Below, one piece after another: positions 55,491-64,000 of a stretch of 64,000 nucleotides of DNA (position 1 is the first letter of the stretch; each line of letters begins with the position of its first letter). The DNA lies in NCBI GenBank assembly GCA_022559845.1, contig CM040128.1:181394691-181458690 (forward strand), in the 5' to 3' direction. Under the pieces are notes generated by a model. That model saw only the letters and a program-made list of their open reading frames with translations. It made no database searches and was not told where the DNA came from. The DNA comes from Amorphophallus konjac. Its lineage: Eukaryota; Streptophyta; Magnoliopsida; Alismatales; Araceae. The position numbers were made by a program, and so were the translations under genes.

Positions 55491-55958
55491 ACAAAATCGG
55501 AACGAAATGAGGCGGCTCTTGTTTTCCCCCAACCACACGTGTGGGAATATCAATAGGACCTTCGTGAGTCGCGTTTGGACCTTGGGTTCGCCTCAACCAT
55601 GGTCATCGCCTGACCCACATCGTAGGCCTATAGCCGGCTATCTCTGTACACATCTTTGTTTTGGAATATAGTCCCGGGACACTTTCCCGCTGCCCTTCGG
55701 CACCGGAAATATTAATGATGCCCACGCAAGCCTCGTTTGGACCGCGGGAGGCGAACGTCTGATTAGTCAGGAGATGTAAATAATGCCGTGACCTTTATGG
55801 CACGGCAGGTTTCAGTCCCGACACGAACCACACAATCGTCTGATTAGTCAGATCGAGCGCACAATAAATCATCACTTTGTGACTGGCACGCCCACGCACT
55901 TAATAAACGCCAATAAATAAATAAACAACGATTTTATTAAATAAAAAGTGCGTCCACA

Positions 55959-57077
55959 CCCATACACCGGCCCAACCATTTCACTAGAAGAGGATGATTC
56001 ATTACCTTGTGAGGACCTTGAGGACATGGAGTATCTCTCTCTAGGTAACCCTTATCATGATCCCTTCCTATGGGAGTCTAGTTCCCCATGTGACCCACCC
56101 ACTTTACTCACCACTCACCTTACCCTACCCCCACCCACCATGGGAGTCTAGTTCCCCATGTGACCTTAGGCAACATACACCTTGGGATTGATGAATTGCC
56201 CCACTCCATGATGTCCCCCTTCTTAGATCCCTTTGATCCATACGAGTGGAAGCTCAAGGGTCACCCCACACCCATGCACATGGAAGTCATCTCTAGGATA
56301 GGAATGCATGTGCCTAGGCATACCGCACCACTTGACATGATTCATAAGTCGGGTCCATTCATTCATATCACCCACATGTCAAGTAGGAAGCATGAGTGGT
56401 CCATATTCGGATGTAACGGTCCACCTTCATTCATCATGAGTCTTAAGCATATTAGGAGTATTTATGGATGCCCCGGTCCTCCCAAATCATTCAAAGTCTT
56501 CATAACATCAATACACGATAGGTCTATATGTGGTTGTCCTGAACCACCTTTGCATACCACACATTGTCCACTCACACCGCATCATAGTGCATGGCATATG
56601 CATCTAAGCAAGTATCAAGCAACAAGAGGTGAGATTCACAAGAAGCGGGCAAAAATTCATGAGCACCACTTGGAATTCCAAGTTGGCAACTTGGCGATGA
56701 TGACTTTGGAGTGGCTCTACCTTAGGGTCACCTCCAATTTGAGGTCACGAGGACTTGGACCTTGCCAAGTTCCGAGAGGTTTTGGTAACCCGGCTTACGG
56801 GTTGGACTTACTTATGGGTTTTGGGATTCACCCCACTTCCCACGTGGCGGATCCGGCACCCTCTAAGGGCACCACGGTGGATCCTAGTGAGTGCCTAGAG
56901 CTTACACTTATCCTTGCGAGAGACACCCTCGGAGTGCCACCACAAATTAGCCTGAGAGCCCGACGTGAGCACACAGCGGCAGTACTAGGCAAGCAAGATC
57001 TCATCGCCAGCATGAGGGTGTGTCCAAGCCACTTTGAAAAGCTGAAGCGCCATTCCACGGCTATGGACGCAGTTTGA
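55959..57077 (+). pseudogene. Pol-tail remnant of the family C element with small peptide repeats
   Basis: The main ORF is 56160-57077. It contains three peptide repeats (SIFGCNGPP, SIYGCPGPP, SICGCPEPP; about 56400-56560). Then comes IHEHHLEFQVGNLAMM.LEWLYLR, which is reminiscent of the integrase C-terminal region (a K..L.FQVGD..-like motif), then DTLGVPPQISLRARREH. The 4441-5052 region shares the second half. A 26-bp direct repeat beginning ATGGGAGTCTAG lies at 56070 and 56140. No catalytic motif is present. Confidence 0.5.
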
Positions 57078-57174
57078 GTTTGGAGATCGTGGCACACCAG
57101 GAGCTGCATGTGGTGTACTACTTCCCTGGTGGACCCATACTAGACGGGGTCGAGTTTTCCCCACCCCGGCGATA

Positions 57175-59522
57175 TGATGGGGACATCCCCAGCCACTTCA
57201 CTTTTTTGGATACTTTTGTTGCTTGCCATCAGCACGTCATCATTTTCGGCCATTAATCTTGAGTCATAGCATGCAATTTTTATTTCATTTTGGTCTTGTA
57301 TGTGTAATCTTTCTTTATTTGAGTCAGTTAATAGGTTAATGGGTCAGTTTGTTAGACAATTGAGCCCAACTAGTGGGCTAGGCCCAAGGGCGCCCCTCCC
57401 TTGGAGTTATTGGTCATTTACTTGTTTGTCAAGGTCATTTTGGTCTTAGGAATTATGTAAGCCTATAAATAGGCCCCCACTCCTCTCATATGTAACAACC
57501 TTTTATGATCAATTTAAATCAAGTGAGTTCTAGTGTCTTATTGGAGTGGATTCTCCAAACTTCTCTCTCTCTCTCTAAGGGGTGGATTCCCCTCTCCTCT
57601 CTCTTCTCTCTCTCTTCTCTCTCTCTCTCTAAGGAGAAGGGCACCCCCTACTCTCTCTCTTCTCCTCCCAACCACTTCCACCCTCCCACCTACCTCCATT
57701 AAATCCTCTACAACTTCCCACAAGCCATCATTACTTCCCCCTAGTCCCAAGAGACCCTCCACCAATCCACACCCCACCCTCCAACCCCCAACTACCCATC
57801 CCCTTCCCCAAGCAGCCCTCCACCTTCCCAAGGCACCTCTTCCCATCCCCAAGACCACCAATGATCACCCCACATTAAAGGAAATTCAAACTCACATTCC
57901 CTCCACCCACTTGTGCCCCCCTCACCTTCCCCCTTCTCCCTCCAAGCCCAAATTCGCAGCTCCTCTCTCACCAACTACAAACACCCCATTACAGACCCCA
58001 TTCTCCCTCTCCCACACCTTAGAACACCCCCTCCAAGGCCCCCTCACAATTAGGGGTCACTCCCACACCTATTCACCCCATTTCCCCCTCCATATACCCC
58101 ATTTCCCCCCATCATCATCAACCTGCAGTTCACTATTTGGAGGCAGCAAAGAAGCTGTTGGTTGCAAAGGCTGTCCCATCATCCCCTCATCGAACCTGGT
58201 GGCAAGTCCCATATTGCTGGAAAGATCATCAAGTCACCTTCGCAGCCGTGGTGGTTTCGTCGTCGTCCGAGCACCGTGCTGCCCGGGAGAGCACTTCTTC
58301 CTCAACTGCGCAAGACTTCTCAGGTAGAGGACCAGAACCTGAGTGGAAGCTCTTCCACGGCATTTCTAGCATGAATCTAGGCAAGAGTTATTCTACAAAC
58401 TTTTTCCTCGACCTGTCTACTTCCAGGATCAACAAGCGGAACTCTGATTGGCGCCCGGAATCAAGAGTTATCATTTTCTTCCTCCAAGTGCTTGGTTCTG
58501 TTTCTTGTCAGTCTGCTCCGACTCGCCCTTCTTGTTCGAGATCTTCCGGCCTACTCCGACATCATCTGGTGTCCCCGTTGCTTGCGTTTCGAAGAGGACT
58601 CGACAAAGAATCCATCGATACCAGCCATGCTCAAATTGGAGTTCTGAAGCACCCGTGGTACCCTTATCTTTCAGCTGCTGAGGTTCTACGACAGTCAAGA
58701 ACAGCAACCTACTTCCCTGTTCAACCCTCTGGCCCGACCAGAACCGGCGACCACAGAAATCAAGAAAATTCGGGCATCATCCTGATCCAGTTACGAAGAC
58801 ATCCCCACTGGTTCCGTCTTCAAAAAAATTCATGAACGGCCGCAGCGTCAACATCTTTGACTGACTCTCCTCAGTTTCAGAGAGCAGGCAGAACCGACTT
58901 CATCCACCGCTCGGCTTCCAATTGTGTTTTCCCCCTCCCCGCCTGGCCGGCTGAGCGCCCCTCCCTGCGTGGAGGTATATATTTGTTGTAATCACATAAA
59001 TCCCTACCCCGAGATCCCCCCTCCTGCGAGAGGTGTAGCATTTCAATTTTCAGGTTAAAGCGACACCGACGCGGCGTGCGAGTGCGTCCCACGCCTCCCC
59101 GCTCACCCTCGTCTCCGGTCGGGATCTGCGTCTTCACGCTGATCAGGTGAGCTACTGAACACCACTCATTGCTGGGATTTAATTGCTTAGTTTAGTATTG
59201 CATTACTCCGTCGGCGGTGAGAGAGTGACCAGTCCCAAATTGCCATCAAATTGAGTGACCACCGCGGGGCGAGTTGTGAGAGCAATCACTTAACCTACGC
59301 CCTTGGCATGCCGGCCGCCCGTGAATAGGGCATCCCTGGCCCATTTGGGGTCCTCCATAAGCTAGCCAACCATTGGAGTATCAAGGTCCCGACTTGGACC
59401 CTCTCCGTCATCGCTAAGTCGCCTACGGGCACTCGTGTGTGCTACGCGATCGTGCTCGTTAGTGTGAGTCCGCTGCTCAACTTGATTGCTTGCAATATAG
59501 GTCCATAGGTGGTTTCACATCA
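57175..59522 (+). repeat. 3' LTR of the family C element
   Basis: 2,348 bp, partner of 48534-50880. TATA box at 57464-57471. Followed by CAGTA. Confidence 0.92.
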
Positions 59523-60650
59523 CAGTAGTATAAAATACCTTTCCCCATCCGAACCTCCACCAAACCCTTCATAAAACTTATCCCCGTTTTTCTCTCTCTC
59601 CTCTCTACAACTTTCACGAAGAGCTCATCTTCTGATTCGGAGGTCTACATCACGGTCAATGTCAACTCTCAGGAAAGTTCATTTCTATCCGGCCAGATCT
59701 GAAATAGAGATCAGTCCGGTTCTAAAATCCCCCATCAGAAGCACAGTCCCAATGAATTTTCTGGACCCCAGAGGGTCGAAGGATTTCGAGAGAGCTTTCC
59801 AACAGTACCTCTTGTGTGCCGATCCGACATCGGTGCTGGTCGCAGCGGCAAATCTTACCGGGTCGCGCACTGCAAAACAGAGATTGCAGATCCATGGACA
59901 GCACTTCCGACAAGTGGAGATCAGAGCCGCCCGACCTCCGTCCGGTGTTCCTATCCGACCGCCATCCAGGAAAGCGAGCCACCAGGTGTCACCATCACAT
60001 CGGGACCCACCCCGCCAGGTCTGGAGGACTAAGTAGCACGTGGGCCCCACGAACCGCAGATCACGCCATCCGGACAGCACTAAAATGCGGATTTCGGCAA
60101 CGACGGAGCGACATCAAGATGCTGCCCGTCAACCCACTTCCTGATACTCCCGGGCCCCACATGTGACCTGTTACCTGCCTGCGTGGAGTGGGTCAAAACT
60201 TTGTACCACTGTGAAAATCTGTTAACCGGGAGTACGGAATTGGCCGGGGTTGTCTTCTCCATGCCGGGAGTGTGGAGGTAACGGTCTTACTTCTTGGCGT
60301 TAGTTTGCTAGTTTAGTATATGGTCATATGCGGCTGTGAGTGCGATAGGAATCTAGCCCGTGAGTCCATGTCACCACTGTGAGCGAGAGAGTGACCGTCC
60401 CGTGGCTCGATCCGAGCACGGAAGTGAGTCGACCACCCTTGACTCTACCGGTTTCTCAACCGCGCGGATCCCCATTTCCCCTCGCTTGGGACGATGAGTG
60501 AGCTTACGTTTCTGTTAGCGACGTATAGCCCATAGGAACTCTTAGTGTCGGGCCGAAGTGTCTCCATTGTTGTATGTTGCCGGTCGCGTCCGCATTTAGA
60601 GTCCGAGATCCGCATCACTTAGAGTCGGTCCCCGTGTCCGTCCCGCATCA
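59523..60650 (+). repeat. Family D LTR, piece 3 of 3 (LTR end)
   Basis: Resumes the host LTR after CAGTA and ends GTCCCGCATCA at 60650, followed by the primer site. Matches, inverted, 5053-5500. Together the three pieces give an LTR of roughly 2.2 kb once the nested elements are removed. Confidence 0.75.
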
Positions 60651-61021
60651 GTTTGGTATCAGAGACAGTCGAGTCTAGGGTAGTCGTTGCATAAGTCTTG
60701 CACGGTCTAAGTCGAGTCTTGGATCATCATTATTTTCAAAACAAAAAAAAGTGTTTTAAAATTGCATTCATTCCAATAACCCGGTATATCAAAAGGTGTC
60801 ACCCGAACGTTAGGTTACGCTTATCGGGAAGGCCGCACACTCGCATAAGGAGATCTTCGGGTCGACCCTCCGCCACGTACTGGATATTGGCTAAGTCTAG
60901 GTGCATCATCTTTCCATTAGTATGTGTGTCTCGTAGTCTGTGTGTCTTTGCAAGCCCACCCGTCGAGGCACCCAATACTCGCCACCACCACCTATGGCGG
61001 ATTCCCGAGCCCGTGGTTCCG
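60651..61021 (+). other. Primer site and leader of the family D element
   Basis: TGGTATCAGAGA at 60654-60665 (the last base differs from the usual C). The leader carries the block shared with the Tekay-like element (about 60775-60917), including CCGAACGTTAGG and TATCGGGAAGG. Confidence 0.8.
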
Positions 61022-62212
61022 ATGAACCCTCGACGGTTCCGAGCCCTCATGGATCATCTCGATACGCATATGGATGGCCTTAGTATGCGTCTAGATGGCG
61101 TAGGAACACATCTAGAAGGGAGGATGAAAGCCCTAGAGGATCGGGCCTGAAGCATCGGACCAGTCCATTTAGGGTCTTGTAGGGAGGATTGATGTCTTTG
61201 AGAGGGCCCCAGTGGCGGCGCAACCCGCGCCGACAAATGGCCAACAAGAGACGGTTCAGCAACCTGTTGCTCCAGGGGCTCAAGGGGCAGATGATATGAG
61301 GCAGCAAGTGCATGAGGTGGATGATTATGCCTCTGATAATGAACAAGGGGGTTATGGTCGTGATCGTCAAAATCAACGACGAAATCGTGATGATGAGGAC
61401 GACCGCGTTCTTAGGAGTGTGCGTGTAGACCCTCCTCTATTTGACGAGTCTCTAGACCCGAAGGTCTATTTAGATTGGGAGGCCGGCATGGACCGGTACT
61501 TCGAGTGGTTTGAGATGACGGACCACCGAAGAGTTCGGTATGCTAAGATGAAGTTGCATGGGCAGGCCCAAACTTATTGGATCAATGTGGAGAGCCTGTT
61601 AGTGCAGCGACATCAACCCCTGCTCGGTACTTTGGATGACATGAAAATGAAGTTGAGGCAGAAATACCTTCTTGCCACGTATCGCCAGCATCTCATAGAC
61701 AAATGGCAAAGTCTCTCCCAAGGGAATTGATCCGTGACTGAGCACACGGCCGAGTTTGATGAGTATTATTTGCGGTGTGGAGTTACGGAAGAGAGCACCA
61801 TGACCATATCGCGCTTTCGAAGAGGTCTGTGGCCGAACTACCAATATGAACTTTTCTGTCGTAATATCACCACTTTGGAACAGGCATATCAGGTTGCTCT
61901 CGAATTGGAGCAATTCGAGGTCGAGTTTGAACCTACCCATCGGTTGGGGGCCCCCTTCCCATTCGTAGTGTCGATCCCCGTGGCTCTTCGGGCACATATC
62001 CGAGGGCCCCCATGGCTCGACCTCAAGAGCCCACTCATCCCTAGCCATTCGCTCCTAGGCCTCGCCCTTCACCTTCGAGGGATATCCCTCCTCGTCCCCA
62101 ACCCACAGCACCCACGGTCCGTCCACCGGCACCCGCACCCGTTGCTTGTCCTTTGTTGCCTACACCTCCTATCCGTCGGGAGGATAAGGGGAAAGGACCT
62201 TTGATCGGGGAG
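61022..62212 (+). pseudogene. Gag of the family D element, broken and interrupted
   Basis: Starts MNPRRFRALMDHL with a short coiled coil (DGVGTHLEGRMKALEDRA) and a stop at 61148. After a frameshift it continues with DPPLFDESLDPKVYLDWEAG, RYFEWFEMTDH, QAQTYWINVESL and IDKWQSLSQGN. The TGA at 61728 lies where the other copy has CGG, followed by FDEYYLRCGVTEES and RRGLWPNYQYELF. The Pro-rich linker is frameshifted. At KGKGPLIGE the gag stops because a new LTR starts at 62213; the homologous gag at 35276-36127 continues into its knuckle. Confidence 0.85.
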
Positions 62213-64000
62213 TGATGGGGACATCACTTACCACTTCCCATTTCCCCGTGGGTCCCGATGCTTGCCACTATTTTCATCTCAAACTCCTGAGTCTAGCTAT
62301 GTAATTTTTACATTTTTCTTGAGTCTTAAAATCATGTATTTTTCCTTTTATTGAGTCAAGTACCTAAGTTAGTAAGTCATCTACCTATGTCTAAGGTTTC
62401 ATTAAGTGGCCAAGAGGGTTAATGGGTTATCATATCTTATTGGGCCATATCATTAGCTTGGCCCATGGGCGCCCCTCTCCCCACCCCTTGATCTTCTGTC
62501 ATTAGTCCTTTTTCACAGGGACTTTTTGTAAAATGGGGATTTCCTATATATAGGACCCCAACCCCCCTCTTTTAAGGCAATGAAGTATTAAGCAAATTTG
62601 AGCCACTTAAGTGCATCTCTCCCTCTCTCTCTAACTCTCCCTCTCTCTCTTTCTTCAAGGGGCGAACCCCACTCCTCTCTCCTCCCCTCCCTTGGGCGCA
62701 ACAGCCCCTTCACCTCCCCCTCCCCCTGCCACCTCAGCTGCCACCTCACCCCCCTCCACCCTTTCATATTCCAAGGCCATAACTCCTTTCAATTCCCTCC
62801 ACTTCCCAAGCAACCTTTCACCTTCCCTAGACAACCCTCCCTATTCCCCATACACCACTTCATTCTCCAAAGCAACCTTCCCTCTCCCCCAAGCAGCCTT
62901 TCCACTCCCCCACACCCTCATTCATATCCCCAAGGAGAAATCTACCCCACCCCCAAGGAATTTGCGCACCCCACCACCTCCATCTAGCCCCCTTGCCTTG
63001 GCCGACCCCTCCATCAACACCCAACCCAGCTGCGCCCCTCTCTCCCTCTCACCACCCATCTAACCTCTCTCTCCCCTACTCCACCCCCTCACACACACCC
63101 CTACCCCATCATCCTTCATCCCCACCCACTCACCATCATTAACCACCACTCCAATCAACCTAGTTCATCCCCTATCCACTTCACTCTGTTCAGTCTGCAG
63201 GTGGCAGAGACAAGATCGTTTTGCCGAAGCCTCCACGGCGTCAGCTGGAGACATCTGAGGATGTACCATACCTTTCTGGAAAGGTCGTCCAGATAGCTTC
63301 GCAGGCGAGGTGGAATCGTCCTGTTCCGAGTTCGGGGCCGTCCGGGAGAGCCATTCTCCCCCGACTGCGCCAGACTCCCTCCGCAGCTAGCCTGAGCCCG
63401 ATTTGAAGCTGCACCACAACCAACGCCGGAGGATTCAGACCAAAGGCCCTTCATCAAAGTTCTTCCTCCATCTGTTCCAAACCAGGAGCAAGAAACAGAA
63501 CCTCATTCGGCATCCGGGGGCCAGAGTTCCGAATTTTCTCCCTCAGTCACGCGGGTCTGCCTCCTGCAGTCTGCAGCGACCAGTTCCCACTCGTCGGCGT
63601 CCCCCTGTCCACCCCGACCTCAGAAGGTGTTGCCGTCAGTTTTTATGTGTAGAGGCTTTGTCCACGGTTCCAGCGACTCTGATGGTTCGTGATTCGGCAT
63701 CCAGGAGCGACCGGGGCAACTTCTGCAAGTTACAAACAGAAACAGGGAGCCACCCGCCCCAGAATCTGTTGCTCTACTCAGACCTCCACTGCAGCCATCG
63801 ACGACGTCAGAATAAATTGACATAAATCAGAAGCGTTTGGGTTCCTGTTATGAAAAGATACCCCCTGGGCTTGTCATCCGCAAAATTCCTGGCTGAGATC
63901 TACAGCAACTACACCGCCTGTCTATCGCCAACCACAGCAAGCAGTCTGGTTCGGTAGCGGCTCCTCCTCGTGGGTTTCTCGATCAATCTACCCTTCTCGC
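62213..64000 (+). mobile_element. Family C-related LTR inserted in gag, cut by window end
   Basis: Begins TGATGGGGACATCAC, like family C LTRs. It shares their layout: TATA box (TATATATAG, 62545-62553), a CT/CCA-rich leader and a TCTGCAGGTGGCAGAGACAA-type segment near 63195, comparable with 49475 and 58130. It does not match the family D LTR that precedes this gag, so it is a separate insertion. The right end and the target duplication lie beyond the window. Confidence 0.75.

Larger units (their letters stand above)
52533..55958. mobile_element. 3,426-bp solo-LTR-like insertion inside the family C element
   Basis: Ends are TGTGGACGC and GCGTCCACA, a 9-bp inverted repeat with TG..CA. CCCAT is duplicated on both sides (52528-52532, 55959-55963). 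I find no internal primer site, no coding domain and no repeat of the end inside, which fits a single large LTR left by recombination. It carries a TATA box (53420-53427), two groups of CCGGCGCGCC-like motifs and a ~139-bp tandem repeat. The TATA orientation suggests a plus-strand LTR. Confidence 0.8.
48534..59522 (+). mobile_element. Gypsy-type element of family C, non-autonomous
   Basis: A 10,989-bp element. LTR 1 is 48534-50880 and LTR 2 is 57175-59522; both start TGATGGGGACATC and end TTTCACATCA. CAGTA flanks both sides (48529-48533, 59523-59527). The primer site is 50883-50894. Internal content: a shortened gag (50980-51744), an unassigned ORF (51941-52552), a 3.4-kb solo-LTR-like insertion (52533-55958) and a pol-tail remnant (56160-57077). 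Reverse transcriptase, RNase H and the integrase core are absent. The LTRs differ by about one base in thirty over their first 170 bp, so it may be older than the copia-like and Tekay-like insertions. A polypurine tract is not obvious before 57175. Confidence 0.9.

Noticed and set aside
62213..64000. 3' LTR of the gag at 61022-62212, making a short gag-only element
   Set aside because: It does not match the LTR ending at 60650. It has family C ends, and the homologous gag at 35276 continues past this point.

Overview
This window is plant nuclear DNA, almost certainly from an angiosperm. It holds nested long-terminal-repeat (LTR) retrotransposons with initiator-Met-tRNA primer sites, spliced genes with GT..AG introns, and plant-mobile-domain (PMD, aminotransferase-like) proteins. 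I see no rRNA, tRNA, organellar or bacterial genes. I could not fix the species. Lineage names given to elements are inferences from domain order and motifs.

Left part (1-9.9 kb): old, mostly minus-strand debris. It holds the end of a copia-type LTR (1-284), a decayed coiled-coil ORF (462-1919), an inverted gypsy-type LTR with a piece of its internal 3' end (2110-5052), and a second LTR family interrupting that internal piece (5053 to about 6720). After these come a striking core-plus-spacer tandem array (6721-7186) and a promoter-like block with GC-rich palindromes (7803-8490).

Middle part (9.9-29.8 kb): four PMD-related genes in the same orientation. Gene A (9934-21493) is split exactly in frame by a 10,141-bp gag-only copia-like element (10274-20414, target duplication AGATT) and also has two nonsense codons. 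Gene B (22022-25058) has seven recognisable exons but is broken. Gene B' (25405-26681) has an open frame but has lost the PMD exons. Gene C (27287-29767) has six exons, an open frame of 700 codons and looks intact. About sixteen copies of a GC-rich, roughly 28-bp palindrome lie upstream of and inside intron 1 of B and B', and near a minus-strand TATA box at 7.8 kb.

Right part (31.5-64 kb): a retrotransposon nest. A degraded minus-strand Tat-like pol (31525 to about 35275) abuts a plus-strand gypsy gag fragment (35276-36127). An old LTR follows and is cut twice. The first cut is a complete Tekay/Del-like gypsy element (36530-47851, duplication TTTAC). The second is another gypsy-type element (48534-59522, duplication CAGTA), which itself carries a solo-LTR-like 3.4-kb insertion (52533-55958, duplication CCCAT). 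The host LTR ends at 60650 and is followed by its primer site and a gag (to 62212), where yet another LTR begins and runs off the window.

No complete autonomous element is present: every pol is broken by stops and frameshifts or missing. The best candidates for something undescribed are the PMD/coiled-coil gene cluster with its palindrome family, the 6.7-kb core/spacer array, and a leader block shared by two retrotransposons whose LTRs differ.
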